Shown here one piece after another: positions 35,735-43,579 of a stretch of DNA of 64,000 bases. The DNA comes from Mycolicibacterium litorale. GTDB lineage: Bacteria > Actinomycetota > Actinomycetes > Mycobacteriales > Mycobacteriaceae. The notes under the pieces are model-generated. The model ran no database searches. It saw nothing but the letters and a program-made list of their open reading frames with translations, and was not told the DNA's origin. Both the position numbers and the translations under genes were made by a program. The DNA is taken from positions 372,001 to 436,000 of the forward strand of contig NZ_AP023287.1 in NCBI RefSeq assembly GCF_014218295.1, given 5' to 3'. Position 1 is the first letter of the stretch. Every line of letters begins with the position of its first letter.

Positions 35735-36561
35735 AGCTTGTTGCAGAAGCCGGCATCGACGGGGAAGGTCACCCCGGTGACGTGTCGGGCCGCATCCGAC
35801 ACCAGGTAAGCGATTGCGTCGCTGATCTCCTCGGGTTCGAGTAGCTGCACCGGCATCGGGTTCTGCAGGTGTGGCCCGCCGTCCGGGTAGTTCTCGAGGA
35901 ACGCGGTCATCGCCGGATTCACCGCCATCATCGTGTTGACGGCGGTCGGGTGGATGGTGTTGACCCTGATGTCGTGCGGGGCAAGCGCATTCGCCAGAGT
36001 CCGCATCAGCCCGACGATGCCGTGTTTGGACGCCGCGTAACCGAGGCCGCCGCCCTGCAGACCACCGAATCCGCGTAGCCCCGCGGTCGAACTGGTGAAC
36101 ACGATGGATCCGCCGCGCTGGCCGGCGATGAGGTGGGGGATCGCCGCCTTCGCAGTGTGGAAGGAGCCGACCAGGTTGACATCGACCACGTCCGTCCACA
36201 TCTCGAGGTCTTCCTCGATCGTCAGTTCACCGAACGCCATGGTCGCGATACCGGCGTTGGCGCAGACGATGTCGAGGCGCCCGAAGTGCTCGACCCCGTC
36301 GTCGAGCGCCGTCTTGAGCGCATGGAAGTCGCGGACGTCGGCGACCGATCCGAGCATCTTCCCGCCCTCTGCCTCCACCAGCGCGACGGTCTCGTCGAGC
36401 TCGTCGCGGCTGGCCATCGGGTAGCCGTTGGAGGCGATGTCCGCGCAGATGTCCACACCGATGATGTGGGCGCCGTCGGCCGCGAGGCGGACCGCATGAC
36501 TGCGGCCCTGTCCGCGGGCGACCCCGGTGATGAAGGCGACTTTTCCGTCCAGTGAACCCAT
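35731..36561 (-). CDS. Mycofactocin-coupled SDR family oxidoreductase
   Basis: A 276-residue SDR opening with LDGKVAFITGVARGQGRSHA, the subfamily insertion ADIASNGYPMASRDELDETVALV, CANAGIATM, TSSTAGLRG and YAASK. It is the first gene of the SDR-SDR-CMD operon and divergent from a TetR gene. Two copies of a GTAAC-N3-GTTAC operator lie in the 92-bp gap, one of them 33 bp before this start codon, so the TetR product most likely controls this operon. Confidence 0.9.
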   Translation of the reverse strand: MGSLDGKVAFITGVARGQGRSHAVRLAADGAHIIGVDICADIASNGYPMASRDELDETVALVEAEGGKMLGSVADVRDFHALKTALDDGVEHFGRLDIVCANAGIATMAFGELTIEEDLEMWTDVVDVNLVGSFHTAKAAIPHLIAGQRGGSIVFTSSTAGLRGFGGLQGGGLGYAASKHGIVGLMRTLANALAPHDIRVNTIHPTAVNTMMAVNPAMTAFLENYPDGGPHLQNPMPVQLLEPEEISDAIAYLVSDAARHVTGVTFPVDAGFCNKL

Positions 36562-36593
36562 GAATCCTCGCTCCGTTGCGCGGGCCGAGCGGT

Positions 36594-36610
36594 GAGTAAC
36601 CGCGTTACCG
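36594..36610. promoter_or_regulatory. TetR operator, copy A (GAGTAAC-CGC-GTTACCG)
   Basis: Inverted repeat GTAAC-N3-GTTAC with matching flanks. It lies on the SDR side of the divergent gap. The second copy at 36618-36634 is the same 17-bp motif in the opposite orientation; their centres are 24 bp apart. Confidence 0.72.
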
Positions 36611-36617
36611 AGGGGGA

Positions 36618-36634
36618 CGGTAACCTAGTTACTC
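36618..36634. promoter_or_regulatory. TetR operator, copy B (CGGTAAC-CTA-GTTACTC)
   Basis: Read on the minus strand it is GAGTAAC-TAG-GTTACCG, identical to copy A except for the three central bases. It lies 20 bp before the TetR start codon. The repeat pair is the expected target of the adjacent regulator. Confidence 0.72.
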
Positions 36635-36653
36635 CGCGACGGCAAGGAGTTCG

Positions 36654-37277
36654 GTGATGGATGGAGCGCAGGACCTGGCGGCCCGTGCGGGCGAGGACCG
36701 GCTGATCGCCGTCGTGGTGGAGATCCTCGAGGCCGACGGATACGACGCCGTCGCGCTGAGGGAGGTCGCGCGACGTGCCCGGATCTCGCTGAGCACCATC
36801 TACAAGCGCTACGCCACCCGCGACGAACTGATCCTCGCCGCGCTGGAGGCGTGGATGGAGGACAACCGCTACTCCGGCGTCAGTCCGCATCCGCGCGATG
36901 CCGGGACGTCGCTCTACGACGCGTTGATGGACCTGTTCCGCACGCTGTTCGAACCGTGGGAGCAACACCCCGGCATGCTCACGGCGTACTTCCGCGCACG
37001 GTCGTCTCAGGGTGGGCAGCGGCTGTTGCAGCGCGGGCTCGACATCGTGGTTCCGGCCGGCCTCGAACTGCTCGCCGACGTCGATGACGCGTTCATCGCC
37101 GACCTGAACGCGGTCGTGTCCAGTGTCGTGTACGGACTGCTGGGCCGGTTCGCCACCGGAGAGATCGACATCACCGAGATCCTGCCGACACTCGACCGCA
37201 CCGTGTACTGGCTGACGACGGGGTACGAAGCCGCGAGGGGCTCAACGGCCGCCGTACATACGCGCGATGTCCGGTGA
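36654..37277 (+). CDS. TetR family transcriptional regulator
   Basis: A 207-residue regulator with helix-turn-helix ALREVARRARISLSTIYKRYATRDELILAAL near residues 35-65. AAGGAG lies 6 nt before GTG 36654; an ATG directly follows as second codon and could equally start. It is divergent from the SDR-SDR-CMD operon and flanked by two GTAAC-N3-GTTAC sites. Its last 36 bp overlap the end of the convergent DUF899 gene. Confidence 0.9.
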   Translation: MMDGAQDLAARAGEDRLIAVVVEILEADGYDAVALREVARRARISLSTIYKRYATRDELILAALEAWMEDNRYSGVSPHPRDAGTSLYDALMDLFRTLFEPWEQHPGMLTAYFRARSSQGGQRLLQRGLDIVVPAGLELLADVDDAFIADLNAVVSSVVYGLLGRFATGEIDITEILPTLDRTVYWLTTGYEAARGSTAAVHTRDVR

Positions 37278-37958
37278 GTCCAGCCAGCCCGAATAGGTGG
37301 GACGCTTCGGCCACCCGTCGGGCGAGTCCTGCCACTCCTCCTGACGGCCCCACGGCAGCAGGTCGATCAGCGCGAACGTGTGGCTGAGTTGTTCGGTGCC
37401 ACGCCCGTTGGTGTGCCATGTGCGGAAGACGGTGTCACCGTCGCGCAGAAAGACGTTGACGCCGAAACCGCCGCCGGGCGGTGCGTCGACGTCGGCGCCG
37501 AACGGGCTCTGCGCCGACGAGTACCACTCCATCGTGTTGCCGACCTTCTCCTTGTAGGCCAGCGCCTCCTCGATGGGACCGTTCGTGACGACGACGAACC
37601 GGGCGTCGTAGTTGTCGAGGAATTCGAGTCGGGTGAACTGTGAGGTGAAGCCGGTGCACCCGCCGCACTGCCACTCCTGGCCGTCGGTCCACATGTGGTG
37701 ATAGGTGATGAGCTGCGCGCGGCCCTTGAACACGTCGGCCAGCCGGACCGGTCCCTCCGCTCCGATCAGGGTGTAGTCGGGCATCCGTACCATCGGCAGG
37801 CGCCTGCGCTGCGCGGCGATCGCGTCGAGTTCGCGTGTCGCGGCCTTCTCGCGGCGCCGTAGATCGTCGAGGGCTTCCCGCCAGGTCTGTGCGTCGGTTT
37901 CGGGCGGCAGGCCCGGGGTGGTGCCCGGCATGGGGCGGTTGGGTGTTCCAGTGGTCAT
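37242..37958 (-). CDS. DUF899 family thioredoxin-like protein
   Basis: A 238-residue protein. Typical DUF899 features are an N-terminal helix LRRREKAATRELDAIAAQRRRLPMV, the loop GAEGPVRLADVFKGRAQLITYHHM, and a thioredoxin-like CxxC in EWQCGGCTGF. The C-terminal DLLPWGRQEEWQDSPDGWP is also family-like. The reaction is unknown; thioredoxin/peroxiredoxin-like chemistry is assumed for the family. GGAAGACC lies 3 nt before ATG 37958. It appears monocistronic. Confidence 0.82.
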   Translation of the reverse strand: MTTGTPNRPMPGTTPGLPPETDAQTWREALDDLRRREKAATRELDAIAAQRRRLPMVRMPDYTLIGAEGPVRLADVFKGRAQLITYHHMWTDGQEWQCGGCTGFTSQFTRLEFLDNYDARFVVVTNGPIEEALAYKEKVGNTMEWYSSAQSPFGADVDAPPGGGFGVNVFLRDGDTVFRTWHTNGRGTEQLSHTFALIDLLPWGRQEEWQDSPDGWPKRPTYSGWLDSPDIARMYGGR

Positions 37959-38061
37959 CGCGGTCTTCCCGTCGGTCGTGCGATCTGTTCTCTGGTACTG
38001 ACCCAGTGTCGACCCGAAACTCATCGACCACACCGACCACGACCCCGAACAGGGTCGGCCC

Positions 38062-38727
38062 TCAGCCGCGATCGGGCAGTTCCTCGATGAGTTCCTCGAG
38101 GAATCCGCCGGCTTCCCGGCCGGCGCGCTCGACGTCTCCGGCGGCGATCGCGTCGACCAGCCCGCGATGCGGGATCCGTTGCGGTGCATGGGTTTCACTG
38201 GTCGTCGCCACACTGGCGGTGACCACCTCGGTGAGCCCCCGATACAGCTCGGTCAGCACCGCGTTGTGCGATGCCCGCACCACTGCGAAGTGCAGCTCCG
38301 CGTCGGCGAGCACGAACTCCTCATGGTCGTCGAGGCCATCGCGCCGCTCGAGCAGATCGCGGATCCCGGCGAGGTCCTCGTCGGTCCTGGCGGCGGCCGC
38401 CAGCCGGGCGCCCTCTACCTCCAGGCAGCGCCGCACCTCCAGCACCTCGCGCAGTTCCGATCCGCACAGCCGGCGCAACGCACCGGAGACCTCGCTCGTG
38501 GCCCGGACATAGGTGCCGTCACCCTGCCGGACCTCGAGGATGCCGCTGTGCGCGAGTGCGCGCACCGCTTCGCGGACCGTGTTGCGCCCCACCCCGAGTG
38601 CGGCGACCAGCGCCGGCTCCGTCGGTATCCGCGTCCCCACCGGCCATTCACCCGAGGACACCGACGTGCGCAGCTGAGCGATCACCTGGTCGACCAGGCC
38701 GGCGCGGCGCGTCGTGGCGAGCGGCAC
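38062..38727 (-). CDS. GntR family (FadR/FCD subfamily) transcriptional regulator
   Basis: A 221-residue regulator. The winged helix has RIPTEPALVAALGVGRNTVREAVRALAHSGILEVRQGDGTYV, the hallmark of GntR proteins, and the helical C-terminal FCD domain carries acidic/His residues for metal or acid binding (DAELHFAVVRASHN, HRGLVDAIAAGD). It is divergent from an MFS transporter with a 47-bp gap holding an inverted repeat, so it likely represses that exporter/importer and itself. Confidence 0.9.
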   Translation of the reverse strand: MPLATTRRAGLVDQVIAQLRTSVSSGEWPVGTRIPTEPALVAALGVGRNTVREAVRALAHSGILEVRQGDGTYVRATSEVSGALRRLCGSELREVLEVRRCLEVEGARLAAAARTDEDLAGIRDLLERRDGLDDHEEFVLADAELHFAVVRASHNAVLTELYRGLTEVVTASVATTSETHAPQRIPHRGLVDAIAAGDVERAGREAGGFLEELIEELPDRG

Positions 38728-38741
38728 ATGAACTCCATTCG

Positions 38742-38768
38742 TCCAATGATGGGATGTTTGGATACGAT
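38742..38768 (+). promoter_or_regulatory. Leaderless promoter of the MFS gene with an overlapping inverted repeat
   Basis: A -10 box TACGAT (38763-38768) ends 6 nt before GTG 38775, the usual spacing for a mycobacterial leaderless transcript; no Shine-Dalgarno is present. An inverted repeat TCCAA-N11-TTGGA (38742-38762) lies immediately upstream, where a GntR repressor would block RNA polymerase. Confidence 0.5.
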
Positions 38769-38774
38769 ACCGCG

Positions 38775-40001
38775 GTGAAGGGCACCACGCGCGTCAACAG
38801 CACCCCCGGTCAGGCGACCGGCACCGCGGAGCACTCTGCCGGCGTCCGGGCCGCCGGCGGTGTGTTGCTGACCGTCGCCGTCATCCTCACCGCCCTCAAT
38901 CTGCGGCCCGCCATCACCAGCGTGGGACCGCTGCTCGGCGAGATGCGCGACTCGATGGGTGCGACCGCCACCTGGGCGGGCGTGCTGACCACCCTGCCCG
39001 GATTGTGTTTCGCCGCCGCGGGAATGGCGGCGCCGTGGCTGTCCCGGCGCATCGGGCTGAGCCGTGCCATCAGCGTGGCGTTGACCGTCCTCGCCGCGGG
39101 ATTGCTCATCCGTGTCCTCGACGGTCCCTACGTGGTGCTCGGCGGAACGCTGGTCGCCACCGCCGGGATCGCGCTGACCAACGTCTTGATCCCCGTGGTG
39201 ATCAAGGGCTCGTTCCCAGCCCGCGTCGGGCTCATGACCGGCGTCTACACCGCGGCCCTGCAGGGCGGCGGTGCGCTGGGCTCGGCGGTGACGCCGGGTC
39301 TGGAAGGCGCATTCGACGGCTGGCGACCGGCCCTCGCGTCGTGGGCGTTGGTCGCGCTGGTGGCGCTTGTCGTGTGGCTGGTCGCCTCGCGCGGCATCCC
39401 GGGCGCCACCCCCTCGGCGGTCCATGTGAAGGGCCGGTCGCTGCTGCGCAGCCGCCTCGCGTGGACGGTGACGCTGTTCTTCGGATCCCAGTCGCTGTTG
39501 GCCTACGTGATGATGGGCTGGCTGCCCGAGGTGTACATCGACAACGGGGTGAGCAAGTCGACCGCGGGCCTGCTCGCCGGTCTGATGTCGCTGATCGCCG
39601 TGCCGATCAGCATCTTCGTCTCCCCGATGGCGGCCCGGTCGTCGAGCCAGAGCCCATGGATCGTCGGGCTCGGGGTCATCGGCATGGCCGGGGTGATCGG
39701 TCTGCTCATCGACCCGGCGGCGGCGCCGCTGCTGTGGAGCATCCTCGTCGGCCTGGGAATGAGCGTCTTCTCCCTCGCCCTCACCGTCATCGCCCTGCGC
39801 GCCCGCACCACCGAGGACACCGCCCAGTTGTCCGGGATGGCGCAGGGCTTCGGCTACCTGCTCGCCGGTCTCGGCCCGCTGTCGTTCGGGCTCCTGCACG
39901 ACCTGACGGACGGCTGGACGGTGCCGTGGACCATGGTGCTGATCGTCTATCTCGTGCAGATGGTCATGGGCGCGTTGGCCGGCCGCAACCGGTACGTCTG
40001 A
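38775..40001 (+). CDS. MFS transporter of the CynX/NimT type
   Basis: A 408-residue 12-span transporter. It opens its membrane part with LLTVAVILTALNLRPAITSVGPLL, a signature of the cyanate/2-nitroimidazole transporter (CynX/NimT) group, followed by GVLTTLPGLCFAAAG and LSRRIGLSRA. GTG 38775 is chosen because of the leaderless promoter spacing; an ATG seven codons upstream (38754) is the alternative. The gene is divergent from the GntR regulator, its probable controller. The substrate is unknown. Confidence 0.88.
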   Translation: MKGTTRVNSTPGQATGTAEHSAGVRAAGGVLLTVAVILTALNLRPAITSVGPLLGEMRDSMGATATWAGVLTTLPGLCFAAAGMAAPWLSRRIGLSRAISVALTVLAAGLLIRVLDGPYVVLGGTLVATAGIALTNVLIPVVIKGSFPARVGLMTGVYTAALQGGGALGSAVTPGLEGAFDGWRPALASWALVALVALVVWLVASRGIPGATPSAVHVKGRSLLRSRLAWTVTLFFGSQSLLAYVMMGWLPEVYIDNGVSKSTAGLLAGLMSLIAVPISIFVSPMAARSSSQSPWIVGLGVIGMAGVIGLLIDPAAAPLLWSILVGLGMSVFSLALTVIALRARTTEDTAQLSGMAQGFGYLLAGLGPLSFGLLHDLTDGWTVPWTMVLIVYLVQMVMGALAGRNRYV

Positions 40002-40016
40002 CCCCTCGCGTGACGA

Positions 40017-40655
40017 TCACTCGGGCCACGCCGAGTTCTTGATCACGTCGACGAAGTCGATCCGCCGGAAGCCGGGCACGAAGTGTTCGAGCACATCGGC
40101 GTTCACCGTGCCGAACGTCGTCTCCGGGCGGTCCCGGAAACCCTCGGTGAACGCCTGCAGGATGCGGCGTTTGAAGTCCGGCCGCGGATGCGCCTCGGTC
40201 ACCGCGGACAGCGCGGCGGGATCGATGGCGTCGAGCCGCATGCCGAGCACGTCGGTCTCCACGCCGGCGGTGGTCGCCGCGATCACCGGATCCATCTTGT
40301 ACGGCACCTCCGGCGTGGTGTGCAGTGCGATCGCCGTCCACACGACGTCGGCGGGTTCACCGGTGACGTCGCGCGACGCCAGGAACGCCCGCGCCGCGTC
40401 GGCGCTGTCCATCTCGAAGCGCTGGCTCGTACCCCGGTACGGCGGCACCAGTCCGGTGTCGTGGAACAGCGCTGCGACGTAGAGCAATTCGTTGTCGGGG
40501 CGCAGCCCGAGGGCGCGGGCCTGCAGGGTGCCGAACAGGTACACCCGGCGGGAGTGGTGGAAGATCAACTCGTTGGTGGTGTCGCGAACCAACTCCGTGG
40601 CCTCCCGGGCCAAGCGGCTGTCCGGGATCGTCACGCCCGCGATCGTCTCTGCCAT
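40017..40655 (-). CDS. HD-domain hydrolase (cyanamide-hydratase-like)
   Basis: A 212-residue HD-superfamily metalloprotein: the conserved HHSRR, ALFHDTGL (the HD pair), and later TAIALHT give the metal-binding His/Asp set. The N-terminal part IPDSRLAREATELVRDTTNELIFHHSRRVYLFG resembles cyanamide hydratase-type HD proteins. AAAGGA precedes ATG 40655 by 8 nt. It is divergent from a GlxA-type AraC regulator. Its natural substrate is unknown; related enzymes hydrate nitriles or cyanamide. Confidence 0.8.
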   Translation of the reverse strand: MAETIAGVTIPDSRLAREATELVRDTTNELIFHHSRRVYLFGTLQARALGLRPDNELLYVAALFHDTGLVPPYRGTSQRFEMDSADAARAFLASRDVTGEPADVVWTAIALHTTPEVPYKMDPVIAATTAGVETDVLGMRLDAIDPAALSAVTEAHPRPDFKRRILQAFTEGFRDRPETTFGTVNADVLEHFVPGFRRIDFVDVIKNSAWPE

Positions 40656-40764
40656 CGGTTCGTCCTTTCTGATCGGTGGGTCACCTCCGACTATCGGCCG
40701 TGCGACCACACCTGCGCCGTACGGAACCGGTCGAAAACCGTTCACATCCGGACACGGGGCCGCT

Positions 40765-41757
40765 ATGACTGACAGGGTGACCACCCCGGCCGCTCACCAC
40801 GTGGTGGTGCTCGTCTACGACGGCATCCAGATGCTCGACGTCACCGGCCCGGTCGACGCTTTCGCGGCGGCCAACACGGTCGGCGGCTGCTACCGCCTCA
40901 CCCACGCCTCGATCAGCGGCGGCGACGTGACCGCCAGCTCCGGTGCCCGGCTCGGCGTCGACGCGGCCGCCGCCCACGTCACCTCACCGATCGACACCCT
41001 GCTCGTCCCCGGCGCACCCGACTGGCAGGCCGGTATCTCCGACGGCGCCCTCGTCGACACCGTGCGCGCCCTCGCCGAACGCAGTACCAGGACGGTGGCG
41101 ATCTGCGCCGGCGCGTTCCCGCTCGCCGCCACCGGACTGCTCGCCGGGCGCAGAGCCGCCACCCACTGGCGGCTCGCCCGACACCTCGCCGCCCGATTCC
41201 CCGACATCACCGTCGATCCGGCGGCCCTCTTCGTCACCGACGGCCCCTACACCACCTCGGCGGGTGTGACGGCAGGCATCGACCTCGCCCTGTCGCTCAT
41301 CGAACGCGATCACGGCCCGGCCGTGGCGCGCGACGTCGCCCGGGAACTGGTGGTGTTCATGGCGCGCCCGGGCGACCAGTCGCAGTTCAGCGTGCGCACC
41401 GAGGCCATCCCGACCACCAACGCGGTCGTCCGCGCGGCGATGAACACCGTCACCGCCGATCCGGCCGGCAACCACTCGCTCGACCGCCTCGCCGCGGCGG
41501 CCGGGGTGAGCGCACGCCACCTCAGCAGGCTGTTCCACGACGAAACTGGCTACACGCCACAGCGATTCGTCGACCGCGTCCGCCTGGAGTCCGCCTGCCA
41601 CCTGCTCACCAGCGGAGCGCACTCCCTCGACCACATCGCCGAACGCACCGGCGTCGGATCGGCCACCTCACTGCGGCGGCTGTTTTACCGAGAACTCGGC
41701 ATCACGCCGGGGGCCTACCGGCAGCGCTTCCGCAGCACCCACCGCAACGGGCGGTGA
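40765..41757 (+). CDS. GlxA-type AraC family regulator with DJ-1/PfpI domain
   Basis: A 330-residue regulator. The N-terminal half is a DJ-1/PfpI (amidase-like) domain with VVLVYDGIQMLDVTGPVDAF and the nucleophile-elbow Cys in AICAGAFPLA; the C-terminal half is an AraC double helix-turn-helix with AAAAGVSARHLSRLFHDETGYTPQRFVDRVRLESAC and a second motif ending PGAYRQRF. It is divergent from the HD hydrolase (109-bp gap), which is its most likely target. Confidence 0.92.
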   Translation: MTDRVTTPAAHHVVVLVYDGIQMLDVTGPVDAFAAANTVGGCYRLTHASISGGDVTASSGARLGVDAAAAHVTSPIDTLLVPGAPDWQAGISDGALVDTVRALAERSTRTVAICAGAFPLAATGLLAGRRAATHWRLARHLAARFPDITVDPAALFVTDGPYTTSAGVTAGIDLALSLIERDHGPAVARDVARELVVFMARPGDQSQFSVRTEAIPTTNAVVRAAMNTVTADPAGNHSLDRLAAAAGVSARHLSRLFHDETGYTPQRFVDRVRLESACHLLTSGAHSLDHIAERTGVGSATSLRRLFYRELGITPGAYRQRFRSTHRNGR

Positions 41758-41759
41758 GC

Positions 41760-42257
41760 TCAGCCGCACAGCCCGTCGAGGGTGGTGTCGAGGCCGTCGA
41801 GGTCGCGTTTGAGCGCCTCCTGCCCCGGATCGTCGTCCGGGGCACCCGCCGTGGCCGCCGCCCCGAACTGCATCAGCTTCATCCCGAACTGCCGCAGCGC
41901 CTCGGCGAGGTCGGGCGGCGTCGCCGGCTGCACGGAGGACAGGACGTACTGGCCGCCGCCCATCAGCGACACCCGCGCGTTGGCCGCCACTGCGAGCACC
42001 CCGGTGACGTCCTCGTCGCCGCCGGGTGACTCGAGGTGGGTGTTGGTCGCGACGCCGGTGCGCACCTGGGTGTATGCCCTGCACGCGCTGTCCTTGGCGG
42101 CGGCCTGGTCGGCGGGGTCGTACGTGGGGGCGTTGCGTACCTGCCACCACGTCCACCCGGCCAGCGCCAGCGCGGCGGTGGCGATCAGGCAGGCGACGAC
42201 GGCGAGCGCCGTGGACCGCGAGCGCGCGGCACCGTACGGCTGTGGTCCCGGCGGCAT
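41760..42257 (-). CDS. Membrane-anchored secreted protein of unknown function
   Basis: A 165-residue protein with a Pro/Gly-rich cytoplasmic N-terminus, one hydrophobic segment (about residues 17-40, TALAVVACLIATAALALAGW) and an external, Ala-rich helical domain with two cysteines (CRAYTQVRTG and the C-terminal LCG). It resembles the many one-span mycobacterial membrane proteins of unknown role. ATG 42257 is 7 nt after a TACGAT -10 box on the minus strand, which fits a leaderless transcript. It is divergent from the carboxypeptidase gene. Confidence 0.65.
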   Translation of the reverse strand: MPPGPQPYGAARSRSTALAVVACLIATAALALAGWTWWQVRNAPTYDPADQAAAKDSACRAYTQVRTGVATNTHLESPGGDEDVTGVLAVAANARVSLMGGGQYVLSSVQPATPPDLAEALRQFGMKLMQFGAAATAGAPDDDPGQEALKRDLDGLDTTLDGLCG

Positions 42258-42305
42258 GCAGGAGATCGTAGTGCGACGGCCGCCGCGGGCTGGCATGGTG
42301 GCAGG

Positions 42306-42914
42306 GTGAGCGTGCGAACGACGGTGTGCCGGCTGAACGCGGTGCTGGTCGGTGGCGGCCTGCTGCTCGCCGCGCCGTCGCACGCCGACCCCGCCGCCGA
42401 CGACACCCTCGTCGGACCGTCGGCCACTGCGACCGAGCCCTCCGCCGAGCCGTTCGGGATCGGCGCGGCGGCCACGGACACGTTCGGGGGCTACCTGCCC
42501 GAGGGGGCGACGCTGACGGCGTTCGATGTGGAGAACCCGACGGTCGGGCGGCTCGACCCGGCGTTGCTCGCCGCCGTCCAGGAGGCCACCCGCGTTGCGG
42601 CGGCCGACGGGGTCGAGGTCGAGATCAACTCGGGGTGGCGCTCCGTCGGGTTCCAGCAGCGGCTGTTCGACGACGGGGTGCGCACGTACGGCAGCGTGGA
42701 GACCGCCCGGCAGTTCGTCGCCTCCCCGCAGACGTCGATGCACGTGGTGGGGCGGGCCGTCGACGTGGGCGGGCCCGACGCCGCCGCCTGGATGTCGCGC
42801 AACGGTCCGCGATTCGGGCTGTGTCAGGTCTACGCGAACGAGTTGTGGCACTACGAGCTGGTCGCGGACGACGGGGGCCGCTGTCCGCCGATGAAGCCGA
42901 ACGCGACGGGCTGA
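42306..42914 (+). CDS. Secreted D-alanyl-D-alanine carboxypeptidase (M15B/VanY type)
   Basis: A 202-residue exported zinc peptidase. A signal peptide (NAVLVGGGLLLAAPSHA, cleavage about residue 28) is followed by a linker and the catalytic domain. Zinc ligands are visible in SMHVVGRAVDVG (His and Asp) and ELWHYEL (His); the Ser/Arg substrate loop is NSGWRSVGFQQRLF. It trims D-Ala from peptidoglycan stems in the cell wall. Start GTG 42306. The following gene overlaps its stop (TGATG). Confidence 0.88.
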   Translation: MSVRTTVCRLNAVLVGGGLLLAAPSHADPAADDTLVGPSATATEPSAEPFGIGAAATDTFGGYLPEGATLTAFDVENPTVGRLDPALLAAVQEATRVAAADGVEVEINSGWRSVGFQQRLFDDGVRTYGSVETARQFVASPQTSMHVVGRAVDVGGPDAAAWMSRNGPRFGLCQVYANELWHYELVADDGGRCPPMKPNATG

Positions 42915-43579
42915 TGACCGGGTCGGGAGATTCCGCCGCGACCGCCGACGTGGCCGGCTCGCTGATCCTGACGTCGGACTACCGGGTCCCCGACCCGGCG
43001 CGGGTGTGGCCGCTGCTCGAACGGCGCCGCACCGAACTCGCCGCGCTCGGCGCCCATCACGTCTTCGTGCACACCTCGGTCAACGAACCCGACCGGGTGC
43101 TGGTCACCATGGCGCTGCACACGGCCGAACCCGTCACGGAGCTGCTGCGCTCGCACGTCTTCCTCGAGTGGTTCGACGCGGTGGGCGTCGAGGATCTGCC
43201 CGCCGTCTTCGCCGGTGAACTGGTCGAGCGCTGCCACTTCGACCGCTGGACCGCCAAAGCGCCTGCCGTGGTCATCGCCGGTGTCACGGTCGTCCAGGAC
43301 CTCGGCATACTGCTCGACCAGGTACACCGCACTCATGACCTGTTTCGCCGCAACGGGATTCAGAACGTGTGGATCTTCCGGGCGTTGGACGACCCCAACG
43401 AGGTGATGTTCCTGCAGGACGTGGACGACGTCGCCAGCGCCCGTCGCTGGTTGCGGCGCCCGGAGACCGCGGCGAAGTGGCTCACCGAGGCCGGGGTCGG
43501 CCCCTATCCGCCGGTTTTCGTGGGCACACTGCGGCACGTGATGCGCCTCGACGTCGTCGAGCCCGCGAACGGCGGCTAG
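42914..43579 (+). CDS. Two-repeat alpha-beta-barrel-like protein, function unknown
   Basis: A 221-residue cytoplasmic protein. Two similar halves can be seen: SLILTSDYRVPDPARVWPLLERRRTEL and AVVIAGVTVVQDLGILLDQVHRTHDLF, each followed by a strand with HHVFVHTSVNEPDRVLVTMAL or IQNVWIFRALDDPNEVMFLQD. This pattern suggests two ferredoxin-like (ABM-type) domains. The ATG overlaps the stop of the carboxypeptidase gene. Its TAG stop shares CTAG with the convergent phosphotransferase. I cannot name a function. Confidence 0.6.
   Translation: MTGSGDSAATADVAGSLILTSDYRVPDPARVWPLLERRRTELAALGAHHVFVHTSVNEPDRVLVTMALHTAEPVTELLRSHVFLEWFDAVGVEDLPAVFAGELVERCHFDRWTAKAPAVVIAGVTVVQDLGILLDQVHRTHDLFRRNGIQNVWIFRALDDPNEVMFLQDVDDVASARRWLRRPETAAKWLTEAGVGPYPPVFVGTLRHVMRLDVVEPANGG

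Noticed and set aside
38040..38057. Hairpin CGACCC-N6-GGGTCG after the GntR gene as terminator
   Set aside because: Arms are only 6 bp and no T-run follows on the transcribed strand; too weak to call.
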